DNA of 64,000 bases. Origin: Bifidobacterium sp. ESL0790. GTDB lineage: Bacteria > Actinomycetota > Actinomycetes > Actinomycetales > Bifidobacteriaceae. The position numbers and the translations under genes were made by a program. The notes beneath the pieces are model-generated. The model was given only the letters and a program-made list of their open reading frames with translations, was not told the DNA's origin and ran no database searches. The stretch covers positions 1 through 64,000 of the forward strand of contig NZ_CP113915.1 in the NCBI RefSeq assembly GCF_029395435.1. The letters are read 5' to 3'. Of the stretch, positions 37,432-46,794 are shown in pieces; the first letter of the stretch is position 1; every line of letters begins with the position of its first letter.

Positions 37432-38247
37432 ATGGCGGGAATATCGGCTGGAAATCAGGAGAACACACAGGTCAGGCTCGGCAGCACCATGACGTCCAAG
37501 CGCGCGGTGGTCGCGGGCGCGTCAAGCGGTATCGGGCGTGCGACGGCGATGCAGTTGGCGTCGGCCGGGTGGAAGGTCGTGGCGCTGGCCCGGCGCGAGG
37601 ACAGGCTTGAGGAGCTCGCGGACCAGCTTGGCGACTCGTGCGAGTACGTGGTTTGCGACGTCACTGATGAGGATTCGACGCAGTCCGCCGTTGACGAGGT
37701 GCTCGCCGGCGGGCCGGTGAAGGCGCTGGTCAATTGCGCCGGCGGGGCCATTGGGCAGGATCGCATCGAGGATTGCGACCTTGAGGACTGGCGGCGGATG
37801 TATGACGTCAATGTGCTCGGCACGCTGCGCATCACGCAGAAGCTGCTGCCCGCGTTGAAGTGCGCTCCCGGTGGCGGCACGGTGGTCGTCGTCTCGTCGA
37901 CGGCTGGCATCGAGTCGTATGAGGGCGGGGCTGGATATTGCGGCGTGAAGGCGGCCGAGCGCGCGCTGGCGCAGACGCTGCGGTTCGAGGAGGTCGGCCA
38001 GCCGTTGCGCGTTATCGACGTGGCGCCCGGCATGGTGGAGACCAAGGAGTTCTCGCTCAACCGTTTCCATGGCGACCAGGCCAAGGCCGACGCGGTGTAC
38101 GCCGGTGTGCCGAGCCCGCTGACTGGAGACGATATCGCCGAGTGCATCGAGTGGGCGCTCGACTTGCCCGATAGCGTCGACATCGATTCGCTTGTGGTGC
38201 GCCCGCGCGCCCAGGCCTCCGCCCAGCGCGTCTACCGCGAACGCTGA
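37432..38247 (+). CDS. Short-chain dehydrogenase/reductase
   Basis: This 271-residue NAD(P)-dependent oxidoreductase of the SDR family shows the cofactor motif GASSGIG (about residue 27), NCAGG (about 104), the catalytic serine in VVVSSTAGIE and the YxxxK motif YCGVKAAERAL. The sequence is closest in style to the YdfG/serine-dehydrogenase-like group; the substrate is not predictable. ATG 37432 follows GAGGAGG with 6 bases between. A later ATG at 37490 (MTSKRAVVAGASSG) would trim a 19-residue leader and is an alternative. Confidence 0.88.
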   Translation: MAGISAGNQENTQVRLGSTMTSKRAVVAGASSGIGRATAMQLASAGWKVVALARREDRLEELADQLGDSCEYVVCDVTDEDSTQSAVDEVLAGGPVKALVNCAGGAIGQDRIEDCDLEDWRRMYDVNVLGTLRITQKLLPALKCAPGGGTVVVVSSTAGIESYEGGAGYCGVKAAERALAQTLRFEEVGQPLRVIDVAPGMVETKEFSLNRFHGDQAKADAVYAGVPSPLTGDDIAECIEWALDLPDSVDIDSLVVRPRAQASAQRVYRER

Positions 38248-38280
38248 GTGATCTGGACGGGTAATTCACAAGGTTTGGTT

Positions 38281-38381
38281 GCGTTTGTGACGCTGATCGG
38301 TTGGTTTGCGTCACAAACGTAATGGGTTAGCAATGAAAAGTTGCGTTTGTGACGCTGAATGGTTGGTTTGCGTCACAAACG
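38281..38381. repeat. Two copies of a CGTTTGTGACGC hairpin, 62-bp step
   Basis: The 39-base hairpin GCGTTTGTGACGC ... GCGTCACAAACG occurs at 38281-38319 and 38343-38381, each with a 12-base-pair stem and similar loops (GGTTGGTTT). Confidence 0.75.
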
Positions 38382-38429
38382 CAAGCCGGCGAAGGCTTTC
38401 GTGTTTATATTCCGTGTAATACATAAAAG

Positions 38430-38470
38430 CGCGCCGCCATCCATATTGAAGTGGATGGCGGCGCGTTTAT
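38430..38470. terminator. Strong terminator between the SDR gene and dps
   Basis: CGCGCCGCCATCC (38430-38442) pairs perfectly with GGATGGCGGCGCG (38453-38465). TTTAT follows on the plus side and TTTTAT on the minus side, so it can serve both convergent genes. Confidence 0.75.
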
Positions 38471-38599
38471 CGGCTATCTGGCTGCGAGTTTGCGGAAAGG
38501 CTTATGCGAATGCGTTTGCCTGGCGTAACTGAACAGTGCTAAACAGCTGGAAACAGTACCAAATAGCCCTAGCGGAACAAAGGTTCCGGCGAGGCCGAA

Positions 38600-39097
38600 T
38601 CAGGCGTGGGCCTGCTCCTCGATGAGGTGGCTGTTCATGAACCAGTTGAAGTGCTCGAGTTCCTGAACGTGGTCCTGCATGATGTTGGAGCTGATGATGT
38701 CGATCGGGTCGAGCTCCTCGTAGGCCTTGCGCTCGGCGACGATGAAGTCGGCGTAATAGTCGACCAGCGCCTTGAGGTAATCCTGCGTGTTCTTGCGGCC
38801 CATGAGCTTGAACTCGGGCCAGGTGCGGTTGTTGATGATGGACTCGGGGGTGCCCTCCGCGCTGCCGCCAAGGGTGGCGATACGCTCGGCGGTCTCGTCG
38901 GCCATGTTGCGCACGGCGTCGACCTCGGGGTCGATCATCTCATGCACGCCGATGAAGCTCGGGCCGGCCACGTTCCAGTGGGCGTGCTTCAGGATCAGCG
39001 AGGCCTCCTCTTCCTGCGCGAGACGATTCTGCAGGATGGAGACGATTTTGTCGGATGTTGCCTGGTCGATGCCGGGGCTCAAGAATTCTGCTGCCAT
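38600..39097 (-). CDS. dps: Dps-family ferritin-like DNA-protection protein
   Basis: Dps forms a 12-subunit shell that oxidises and stores iron with peroxide, and protects DNA. The ferroxidase-type signature is visible in KHAHWNVAGPSFIGVHEM and the following IDPEVDAVRNMADETAERI. At about 165 residues it is of usual size. I chose ATG 39097 (MAAEFLSPGI) because GGAAGGAAAA precedes it; a longer frame to 39148 adds 17 residues unlike the family. It lies between the SDR gene (convergent) and the CNNM gene (same strand, 510 bases upstream). It fits with feoB and ahpC nearby as iron/peroxide defence. Confidence 0.93.
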   Translation of the reverse strand: MAAEFLSPGIDQATSDKIVSILQNRLAQEEEASLILKHAHWNVAGPSFIGVHEMIDPEVDAVRNMADETAERIATLGGSAEGTPESIINNRTWPEFKLMGRKNTQDYLKALVDYYADFIVAERKAYEELDPIDIISSNIMQDHVQELEHFNWFMNSHLIEEQAHA

Positions 39098-39402
39098 GAT
39101 ATTTTCCTTCCCATGAAGTCTCGTGTGAAGTGCTTCATGTAGTTTCAATTCTACCGATTCGGGGAGTTCGCTGGGAAGTTTCTTAAGCCCGTCCGTTATG
39201 AGCTGAGAGGGCTTGAAATCGTTGGAATAAAGCCGTTTCTTTGTGTATTTTTCTGCGCTGGATGGGCTGTTTGTCGTACAAAAGTTTGCACCTATTGACG
39301 GGCGAAAGCGTTATATGCAGGACATATCACGAAAAACTAGACAAATTATACATCCACTGTATGGAAAAAGTGCCCTGAAAGCGGGCGGAAATTTTCGAAT
39401 AG

Positions 39403-39562
39403 CGCCATAATCGCGCCACTCACCTTGCCTCAGTGGCGGTTTTATGGCGGAATCAGCGAGTGGATTGATATGACGCTTCGCCCGCCTCGCCTGTTTTCTG
39501 CCTCATTTTCTATGGAAGTGAGGCAGAAAAACGTAAAGTGAGGCAGAAAGTGAGGCAGAAAA
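39403..39562. repeat. Hairpin and GTGAGGCAGAAA repeats upstream of dps
   Basis: A hairpin built from CGCCATAA and TTATGGCG with inner GCGCCACT/AGTGGCG spans 39403-39449. Then TTTTCTGCCTCA (39494-39505) faces TGAGGCAGAAAA (39519-39530), and GTGAGGCAGAAA is repeated at about 39539 and 39550. The stretch 39098-39607 has no gene; its right part may terminate the CNNM transcript. Confidence 0.6.
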
Positions 39563-39607
39563 CGGGATTGGCCATGAACGAAGGCGGGTCTCGTCCGATC
39601 GGCTGAG

Positions 39608-41005
39608 TTACTCAGACTTGGGCGAATGCTTCGAATCACTGGAATCGCTGGAATCGGAACTGGAATTGCTGGAACCAGTAAGGTTGCTCGCGTCGTCGGC
39701 GGCGGCACCACTGCGGCGCACCTCGATCGTCTCGATGCGGCGGCCGTCCACCTGGGTGACGGTCATGTCGTAGCCGTCGTCGGAGTGCAGCACCTCGCCC
39801 ACCTCGCCCATCTGGCCGGTATGCGCGAGGAAGTAGCCGGCGACGGTCTCGTAGGGTCCGTCCTCCAGCTCGATGCCGGTGAGGTCGGCGAAGTCCTCGA
39901 TGGTCATGCCGCCGTCGACCGTGGCCACGCCGTTGACGAACGCCGATTTTCCGCCGTCCGCCGGCTTGCCGCTGCCCTTCTCGTCGGGCAGGTCGTATTC
40001 GTCGCGGATGTCGCCCACTAGCTCCTCGGTCATGTCCTCAAGGGTCACGATGCCGTCGGTGCCGCCGTATTCGTCGATGACGACGGCCAGGTGGATGCCG
40101 CGTTTGCGCAGCAGCTCAAGGCTTGGCAGCAGCTTGGAGGTGCCGGGCAGGCTGATGCCTTCGCGGGTCACGTCGGCCACGGTCTTGGCGTTCGGGTCGC
40201 GCACGTCGAGCAGGTCGCGCACATGTACGAAGCCGATCACGTCGTCGAAATCCTTGCCGATGACCGGGTAGCGCGAATAGGGCATCTCGTGGATGTACTT
40301 CGCGGCCTCCTCGAGCGTCTCGTCACCGTCCAGGAAGACCACGTCGGCGCGCGGCCGCATGACCTCGGCGACGATGGTGTCGGAGGCGTCGAACACGTCG
40401 TCCAGGATGGTGCGCTCGTCGCGGCTCAGGCGCGAGTTGGAGTTGACCAGCACGCGCAGCTCGTCGTCCGAGACCTCGCTTTCGGTCTCGTTCGGGTCGA
40501 AGCCCAGGAGCCGCACGATGCCGTTGGTGCTTTTGCCGATAGCCCAGATGATGGGGCGGCAGATTTTGGCGAAGATGTCGATGGCGGGCACGGCGGCGCG
40601 GGCGATTTGCTCGGTGCGCTGCATGGCGATGCGCTTGGGCGCCATCTCGGAGATGACGATGGAGAAATAGGAGATGATGAGCGTGAGCACGATGGTGGTG
40701 CCGGGCGCGGCGATGCGGCTCGGCACGCCCCAGCCCTCGACCACCGGCACCACGTAGGGCGCGATGGAGGATTCGCCGAACGACGCCGAGAAGAAGCCGG
40801 AAAGCGTGACGCCGATCTGCACGGTGGAGAGGAAGGTGTTGGGGTCGCGGGCGATCTTGGCCACCTTGGCGCCGCGCGCGTCCTCCTGCTCCATCTGGTC
40901 GATCTGCGAGCCGCGCAGGCTCACGAGGGCCAGCTCCGTGCCGGAGAACACCGAACCAAGCACGAGGAAGACGAAAATCAGCACAATATTCAACCCGAGG
41001 GACAT
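39608..41005 (-). CDS. CNNM/CBS-domain membrane protein (CorC/HlyC family)
   Basis: This 465-residue integral membrane protein has a CNNM (DUF21) domain at about residues 1-185 (FLVLGSVFSGTELALVSLRG; VLTLIISYFSIVISEMAPKR). A CBS pair follows at about 205-330 (DDVFDASDTIVAEVMRPRA; GIHLAVVIDEYGGTDGIVTL), then a CorC/HlyC-type C-terminal domain (about 350-440). Family members are linked to Mg2+ or Co2+ efflux and were once called hemolysins; the ion here is unproven. ATG 41005 follows GGAGG. The last ~25 residues are Ser/Asp-rich and low-complexity. Confidence 0.92.
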   Translation of the reverse strand: MSLGLNIVLIFVFLVLGSVFSGTELALVSLRGSQIDQMEQEDARGAKVAKIARDPNTFLSTVQIGVTLSGFFSASFGESSIAPYVVPVVEGWGVPSRIAAPGTTIVLTLIISYFSIVISEMAPKRIAMQRTEQIARAAVPAIDIFAKICRPIIWAIGKSTNGIVRLLGFDPNETESEVSDDELRVLVNSNSRLSRDERTILDDVFDASDTIVAEVMRPRADVVFLDGDETLEEAAKYIHEMPYSRYPVIGKDFDDVIGFVHVRDLLDVRDPNAKTVADVTREGISLPGTSKLLPSLELLRKRGIHLAVVIDEYGGTDGIVTLEDMTEELVGDIRDEYDLPDEKGSGKPADGGKSAFVNGVATVDGGMTIEDFADLTGIELEDGPYETVAGYFLAHTGQMGEVGEVLHSDDGYDMTVTQVDGRRIETIEVRRSGAAADDASNLTGSSNSSSDSSDSSDSKHSPKSE

Positions 41006-41369
41006 GCCTCCAGTCTAGAAGAGCGGCGGGTCATTATTTTATGCCAGCTTTGTGTTTGCCTTATGCCAAGCTGACGCATGCCGATTTGCGTATGTCAACA
41101 GCGTTTGACAAAAGTATGACTTATGTATTATGTCAAGCTGAAAATTATTTGACATTCAAGATAAATATGCTAAGTTTTTGGCATAAAAATGTTAAAATTG
41201 TCTTGTTTTGAATTGTTGTGTAATACAATAATTCCGTAAAAATAAACACTTATTAAAAACGATTTATAGTTATCGCAATTTCAGCAGATTGCTGGCATCG
41301 CGAGAGTAGTGTGCGTTCGAGCGTCACGTTTGGGGCGTGATGCGCCAAGGCCGCCAGAAAGGGGTTGTT
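41006..41369 (+). promoter_or_regulatory. AT-rich divergent region between the CNNM and LRR genes
   Basis: No gene was seen. Composition is strongly AT-biased at 41080-41280 and includes repeated TTATG/GCATAA words. It must hold divergent promoters, but no -35/-10 pair stands out. The ribosome site AAAGGGG (41358-41364) serves the next gene. Confidence 0.35.
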
Positions 41370-43862
41370 GTGCGGGCGCGGGTGCGTAGGTGGTTGTGGA
41401 TCGCCGTGGGGGCAGTGGTGTTGGCGCTGTTCCTTGGCGCAGCCGTCGTCGCCTTTGCGCAGAAACCCGATTTGGCCGGTCGTATGGATAGCGCAGCCGC
41501 GAGGGGCACATCATCCATTTCAGTTTCGCAAAAAGGCAAAGGAACGCCTGGCACAAATTCGTCGGCAACGCACAAGGGACATTCCAGCTCCCAGACACAG
41601 CCGAAAAGGAACCAAGCTCAATCCGACGGCATGAATTCTGTGAATCTGTCGGACCATGCCATCAACGACGCCAGCTCCAACGTGACCTATCCGTCGACCT
41701 ACGATCTGAACGGAGGCACGGGAATCTCGCGGGCCAATTCCGCAAGCGATGCCCAGAATGGCGAACCGACCCGGGACGGCATGAAATTCGTGGGCTGGTC
41801 GACCACGAAACTGCCTCCGTTCGACTCTCTTTCGGCCGCCAAAGCCCACGTGACAAACGCAACGGCGACCCCGGCGGCCAAGGGAACGATGCATGCCATA
41901 TGGGTACGGGATTCCTATACGGTGACGTACAAGACGCAGATGAATTCCAGCGGTGTTGCCGACGCGGCAACGACGCTCAAGACGGATACGGTGTCTGCTG
42001 GCGAGCCAACCTCGCCTCCGGCCTCGCCGGCTCCCTATAACCAGGGCGTCAAATTTATGGGCTGGGGCGTGAGCAAGGATGGCACGGATGCCAGCGGCGA
42101 GGGCATGATGACCCCGTTCGACACGACGGCGCCAGTCAACGGTAACGAGACGGTATGGGCGCTGTGGGGTTATGAGGATGCTGTGGCAGGGCACAGGTGC
42201 GTCATGAGTGTGGATACGGTCGCCACGTGCTTCCCCGATTCGGTTTTGGCGAACGCGGTGGTCAACGCGGCGCAAGCGACCGACGCCCACCAAACCACGG
42301 ACGTGTGGACGCTGCGTGACGCGTTGCATTTCGGCGATCTGAACTACAACGCGACTACGGGACATGAGCTGGACGATAATCCTCTCAACATCTCCGAGCT
42401 GGACGGCTTGCAGACGCTTACGGGCCTGGGGCGGTTGCATATCAGCAACGTTTCCGGGAACACGCTTAATACTCACAGCCGTGATCTGCACCAGCTGAAA
42501 TATCTGGATAAGATGCAGAACCTCTTCGCGAATGGCGATGGAATAACCAGCGTGAGCAATCTTTCGGGAATGCAGCAGATGCAAACCCTGTATCTTGACA
42601 ACAACAGCATTTCCAACCTGAGCGGCCTTTCCAGAATGTGGGATTTGCAGACCCTGAAGCTGGACAACAACCGCATTTCCAATCTCTCGGGCCTGGTTGT
42701 GTCTCCCACTGAGCATCTGTCCAGAATCACGGAGCTGGATCTCAATAACAATGCGATCGGTGATGTGTCGCCGTTGGCTCCGCTTACGACATTGAATACA
42801 TTGAAGCTTCAGAACAACCAGATCGATTCCATCGCTTCGCTGACGCCGTTGACGGGAATGTATGCGCTGTACCTGGACAACAACAAGATCGGCGATATCA
42901 GCGTCATCGACGATGCGCATTTTCACTATTTGGGTATCCTTGGATTATCCCACAACGAGATCAGGAACATCAGTTCCTTGCGTGACGTAACCAGTCTCAA
43001 GCAATTGTGGTTGCATCATAACGACATTTCGGACGTGTCGCCGTTGGCGGGCTTGACACAGCTGAACACGCTTTATATCGGCAGCAACCATATCCGCGAT
43101 ATTTCGTCGCTGAGCGGCTTGACGGGATTGAATTGGGGCACTCCAGACACTTGCGATGTCGGTAATTCCAGCTTTTGTGCCGACAAGCAGGACGTGACCT
43201 TACCGCAAGGAATCGCCGATCCTGGGCTGTCGATGTCGACGGCGGTGACGTTGAAGAAAGCGGCCGACGGATCGGTTGCCGGCGCGGCCGTCGATCCAAC
43301 GTCCATCCACTCCGCCACCCCTGGCGCCCGATTCGATGCCGAACACCAGCAGCTGACGTGGGACGGCCCGATGCAGTACAACAATGACAATTCGGCGAAA
43401 CCTCTGACCCAGACGTTCGACGCACAAGGGCAATTGCCCAATACCGTTGGAAACTTTTCGGGCACTATCACCGAGCTGTACACAGTCGCGCAGCATACGG
43501 TCACGCTCGACCCTGGTGAGGGCACGTTGCCTTCTAGCCAGCCGTTGACGATGCAGGCGTATAGCGGCTACAAGATCGCGGCTCCGACTTCGAAGCCTTC
43601 CCGGGACGGCTATCGCTTCATGGGCTGGACCTGCGCCGCCGATGTTGCGGGGGTCTGCCACCAAGGTGATTCGTTTGACTTGGCCAATACCGCGGTGACC
43701 AAGGACGTGACGTTGAACGCCGAATGGCGGGAGTGGGAGACCGGGCTGCCCTTCACGGGCATTCCGAAAAACGGCGTGCTGCTCTTCGGCCTCCTGCTCA
43801 TTGGCGCGGCGGCCGCATGGGGTGGCGCCGCATCGCTTCGTCGCCGTCTGCACCGGCGCTGA
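41370..43862 (+). CDS. LPFTG-anchored leucine-rich-repeat surface protein (internalin-like layout)
   Basis: This protein has about 830 residues. The N-terminal signal/anchor (WLWIAVGAVVLALFLGAAVVAFA) is followed by a polar linker and two Listeria-Bacteroides-type modules (about 110-270; RDGMKFVGWSTTKL, GVKFMGWGVSKD). About ten 22-residue leucine-rich repeats lie at about 345-595 (LQTLKLDNNRISNLSGL; LNTLKLQNNQIDSIASL). A further module GYRFMGWTC precedes the sorting signal LPFTG at about 793-797, a hydrophobic helix and the tail RRRLHRR. I chose GTG 41370 because AAAGGGG sits 5 bases upstream; in-frame GTG 41337 or ATG 41340 are alternatives. It should be sortase-linked to the wall. An adhesion role is inferred from layout. 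Confidence 0.87.
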   Translation: MRARVRRWLWIAVGAVVLALFLGAAVVAFAQKPDLAGRMDSAAARGTSSISVSQKGKGTPGTNSSATHKGHSSSQTQPKRNQAQSDGMNSVNLSDHAINDASSNVTYPSTYDLNGGTGISRANSASDAQNGEPTRDGMKFVGWSTTKLPPFDSLSAAKAHVTNATATPAAKGTMHAIWVRDSYTVTYKTQMNSSGVADAATTLKTDTVSAGEPTSPPASPAPYNQGVKFMGWGVSKDGTDASGEGMMTPFDTTAPVNGNETVWALWGYEDAVAGHRCVMSVDTVATCFPDSVLANAVVNAAQATDAHQTTDVWTLRDALHFGDLNYNATTGHELDDNPLNISELDGLQTLTGLGRLHISNVSGNTLNTHSRDLHQLKYLDKMQNLFANGDGITSVSNLSGMQQMQTLYLDNNSISNLSGLSRMWDLQTLKLDNNRISNLSGLVVSPTEHLSRITELDLNNNAIGDVSPLAPLTTLNTLKLQNNQIDSIASLTPLTGMYALYLDNNKIGDISVIDDAHFHYLGILGLSHNEIRNISSLRDVTSLKQLWLHHNDISDVSPLAGLTQLNTLYIGSNHIRDISSLSGLTGLNWGTPDTCDVGNSSFCADKQDVTLPQGIADPGLSMSTAVTLKKAADGSVAGAAVDPTSIHSATPGARFDAEHQQLTWDGPMQYNNDNSAKPLTQTFDAQGQLPNTVGNFSGTITELYTVAQHTVTLDPGEGTLPSSQPLTMQAYSGYKIAAPTSKPSRDGYRFMGWTCAADVAGVCHQGDSFDLANTAVTKDVTLNAEWREWETGLPFTGIPKNGVLLFGLLLIGAAAAWGGAASLRRRLHRR

Positions 43863-44233
43863 TTCGCCTCTCATCCCGGAGGTGGCCGCGGCTGCCGGAA
43901 AGGCTGTCGGCCGGCCTGGTCTGTGGTGCTGTTCGGGGCATATTCGTCATTCGTTTTGAACACCATGCCTGAAATTCCAACGTTGCCGGTAATCAAGGCA
44001 TTGTGCGCAAACAGCTTTCATAAGACGAAAAAAACGGCGAAATACCCAAATGTCAACGTGAGATTATCGTTTTTGGCGGTACGGTAGATTTGATGGCGAT
44101 AGTAGTTTCGTCGTGTCCGTGTTCAAGCATCGACTTCACATTGCGGTACCCGATAGGTGCGGATATGGCGGGAGCATGTCGCCGATAACGCAAAGTACGC
44201 AGAATATACGTTAGAGATAAGAGGTACTTGAAT
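43863..44233 (+). promoter_or_regulatory. ahpC upstream region
   Basis: No gene was seen. The region contains an AT-rich stretch at 44020-44050. AAGAGG at about 44217-44224 is the likely ribosome site for ATG 44234. No clear operator for a peroxide regulator was found. Confidence 0.35.
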
Positions 44234-44797
44234 ATGACAATGTTGCAGCACGAGATTACCGATTTCACCGCCAATATCTTCCTGGACAACCAGTTCAGCA
44301 AGCTCACCAAGGCGGACATGCTCGGCCACTGGTCCCTCGTCTTCTTCTATCCCAACGATTTCAGCTTCGTTTGCCCCACCGAGCTCGAGGACCTCGCCGA
44401 CCACTACGACGAGTTCAAGAAGGCCGGCTGCGAGATCTACGGCGTCTCCCACGACACCGAGTTCGTCCACAAGGCCTGGCACGAGGCCAACGACAAGATC
44501 GCGAAGATTCAGTTCCCGATGGTCGCCGACCCCACCAACACGCTTTCCCGCGATCTCGACAGCTATGACGAGGTCAATGGCCAGGCCGAGCGCGGCGATT
44601 TCATTCTGAGCCCTGAGGGCAAGGTCGTGGCCTACGAGGTCATCTCCTCCAACGTCGGCCGCAACGCGGAGGAGATTCTGCGCCGCGTCGAGGCCTCGCA
44701 GTTCGTTTACGAGCACGGCGACCAGGTCTGCCCTGCGAAGTGGGAGCCGGGCGACGAGACCATCGCCCCGAGCCTCGACCTCGTCGGCCAGCTCTGA
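44234..44797 (+). CDS. ahpC: Alkyl hydroperoxide reductase AhpC (2-Cys peroxiredoxin)
   Basis: This enzyme reduces hydrogen and organic peroxides. The peroxidatic cysteine lies in FYPNDFSFVCPTELEDLADH and the resolving cysteine near the C-terminus in HGDQVCPAKWEPG. At 187 residues it fits the AhpC/Prx1 group. The start is ATG 44234 (MTMLQHEITDF). It is followed after about 115 bases by the AhpF/TrxB-type reductase, its likely electron donor. Confidence 0.97.
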   Translation: MTMLQHEITDFTANIFLDNQFSKLTKADMLGHWSLVFFYPNDFSFVCPTELEDLADHYDEFKKAGCEIYGVSHDTEFVHKAWHEANDKIAKIQFPMVADPTNTLSRDLDSYDEVNGQAERGDFILSPEGKVVAYEVISSNVGRNAEEILRRVEASQFVYEHGDQVCPAKWEPGDETIAPSLDLVGQL

Positions 44798-44911
44798 TCG
44801 CTTCCCGATTCTGCCGAACAGACAGTTCCATTTCGTCTATGCCGTTCCGGGCCGGTTGGGTGTGCCAATGGTTCGAATAGCGCGGAAACTGAATGGTAAT
44901 GTAAGGAAATC

Positions 44912-46732
44912 ATGAAACAGCAAGATGATTTGTACGATGTCGTGGTGATTGGCGGCGGGCCTGCTGGTTTGACCGCCGGGCTTTACCTGGCACGCGCGCG
45001 ATATCGTGTGCTGATCCTCGAGAAAGAGGACTATGGCGGGCAGATCACCATCACCAACGAGGTGGTCAACTACCCGGGTGTCGCCAAGATCGACGGGCGC
45101 ACGCTCACTGAGACCATGCGCCAGCAGGCCGAGGATTTCGGTGCCGAGTTCATGTCGGCCGACGCCACCTCGCTCGAGGTCAAGGGCGACATCAAGACCG
45201 TGCACACCAACCGCGGCGACCTGAAGACTTTCGGCATCCTCGTGGCCACCGGCGCCAACCCGCGCAAGATCGGCTTCCAGGGCGAGGCCGAATACGCCGG
45301 GCGCGGCATCTCGTATTGTGCCACGTGCGACGGCGAGTTCTTCAACGGCAAGGAGGTCATCGTCGTGGGCGGTGGCTTCTCCGCGGCCGAGGAGTCCGTA
45401 TTCCTCACCAAATACGCCAAAAAGGTCACCGTGCTGGTGCGCAACGATGATTTCACCTGCGACGCGTCCGTGGCGGCCGAGGCCAAGAACGACCCCAATA
45501 TCGAGATTCGCTACAACACCGAGATGAAGTCCGTCTCCGCGGGCGAGGGCGGCCTGGTCAGCGCCGTCTTCCATGACCGTAAAACTGGCGAGGATATTGA
45601 TTGGAAGCCGACCGAGAGCAAGAACTTCGGCGTTTTTGTCTTCGCGGGCTATGTGCCGCAGACCGGCATTCTGAAGGGCGTCATCGATCTTGACGACTAT
45701 GGCTACGTGATCACGCACGGCTACCTCGAGACCTCCGCCGCTGGCGTCTATGCCGCGGGAGATTTGCGCGAGAAGAACCTGCGCCAGGTGGTCACCGCCG
45801 TTTCGGACGGCGCCGAGGCCGGCGTGGAGCTCGAGCGCTACGCCAAGGACATCAGCGAGAAGACCGGCTTGGTGCCGCCTCGCCCGACCAGCTCGAACTA
45901 TGAGAAGCGCGAGGCCGAGCAGGCTCGGAAGGCCGCCGGATCCGGCACCTCCCCTGCGCCGGCGCCGACATCCGCCGCTTCCGCTTCCGTGGGCTCTGCG
46001 AACGGTGGCAAGGCCAAGACCTCCGGGTTCTTCGACGACGCCATCCGTAAGCAGCTCGATGTGGTCTTCGGCCGGATGAGCCAGCCGTTGGTGCTTGAGC
46101 TCGCGCTCGACAAAACCAAGCTTTCGCAGGAGCTAAAAGGCTTTATCAACGAGCTGGTCGGGCTCAGCGGCGGCAAGCTTTCTTTGGTCGTCGCGCCTGA
46201 ACCGGTGGATGGCGAGGAGGACGCCGACGGCCGCGCCAAGTTCGACGTCGAGGGCGTGATGCCGATGGCCCGCCCGTGCGTGCGCCTCTGCAAAGTGGGC
46301 GCGGACGGCAAGCCGCAGTCCACCGGGCTTGCGTTCCACGGTGTGCCGAGCGGCCACGAGTTCAACTCGTTCGTGCTTGGGCTTTATAACGCGGCCGGCC
46401 CCGGCCAGTCCGTCGACAACGACACCCAGCAGCGCATCGAAAAGCTCGGATTGGACGGCGGCACCACCGACGTGATGGTGCTCGTCTCGCTGACCTGCAC
46501 GATGTGCCCCACCACGGTGCTTTCCGCGCAGCGCATCGCCGCCGGCAACCCGAAGGTGCGCGCCGAGGCCTACGACATCTCGCACTTCCCGGAGCTGCAG
46601 AGCCAGTACGGGGCGATGAGCGTGCCGTGCATCGTGGTCAACAAGGCCGCGCTTGACGGCACGACTTCGCAAAAGGTCGAGTTCGGCAAGAAGACCGTCC
46701 CGCAGATGCTCGATCTCATTGACGAGGCGTAA
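44912..46732 (+). CDS. AhpF-type reductase with permuted domain order (TrxR-like N-terminus, double thioredoxin C-terminus)
   Basis: This 606-residue flavoprotein should pass electrons from NAD(P)H to AhpC. Residues 1-315 are thioredoxin-reductase-like: FAD motif VIGGGPAGLTAGLYLAR, redox pair CATC (Cys136, Cys139) and the second nucleotide motif VVGGGFSAAEESVFL. A linker rich in A, S and P (about 330-370) leads to a C-terminal region resembling the N-terminal double-thioredoxin domain of classical AhpF, with its active CTMC (Cys529, Cys532) in VSLTCTMCPTTV. In E. coli-type AhpF the order is the reverse. The start is ATG 44912 (KQQDDLYDVVVIGG). Calling it trxB alone would miss the C-terminal part. 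Confidence 0.88.
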   Translation: MKQQDDLYDVVVIGGGPAGLTAGLYLARARYRVLILEKEDYGGQITITNEVVNYPGVAKIDGRTLTETMRQQAEDFGAEFMSADATSLEVKGDIKTVHTNRGDLKTFGILVATGANPRKIGFQGEAEYAGRGISYCATCDGEFFNGKEVIVVGGGFSAAEESVFLTKYAKKVTVLVRNDDFTCDASVAAEAKNDPNIEIRYNTEMKSVSAGEGGLVSAVFHDRKTGEDIDWKPTESKNFGVFVFAGYVPQTGILKGVIDLDDYGYVITHGYLETSAAGVYAAGDLREKNLRQVVTAVSDGAEAGVELERYAKDISEKTGLVPPRPTSSNYEKREAEQARKAAGSGTSPAPAPTSAASASVGSANGGKAKTSGFFDDAIRKQLDVVFGRMSQPLVLELALDKTKLSQELKGFINELVGLSGGKLSLVVAPEPVDGEEDADGRAKFDVEGVMPMARPCVRLCKVGADGKPQSTGLAFHGVPSGHEFNSFVLGLYNAAGPGQSVDNDTQQRIEKLGLDGGTTDVMVLVSLTCTMCPTTVLSAQRIAAGNPKVRAEAYDISHFPELQSQYGAMSVPCIVVNKAALDGTTSQKVEFGKKTVPQMLDLIDEA

Positions 46733-46760
46733 TTACAAACTTCGTTTGAACCATTCTCAA

Positions 46761-46794
46761 GACCTCCCCGGCTGATTCCGGCGGAGGTCTTTTT
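46761..46794 (+). terminator. Terminator after the AhpF-like gene
   Basis: GACCTCC (46761-46767) pairs with GGAGGTC (46783-46789), with inner CCGG/CCGG pairing, then TTTTT. Confidence 0.8.
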
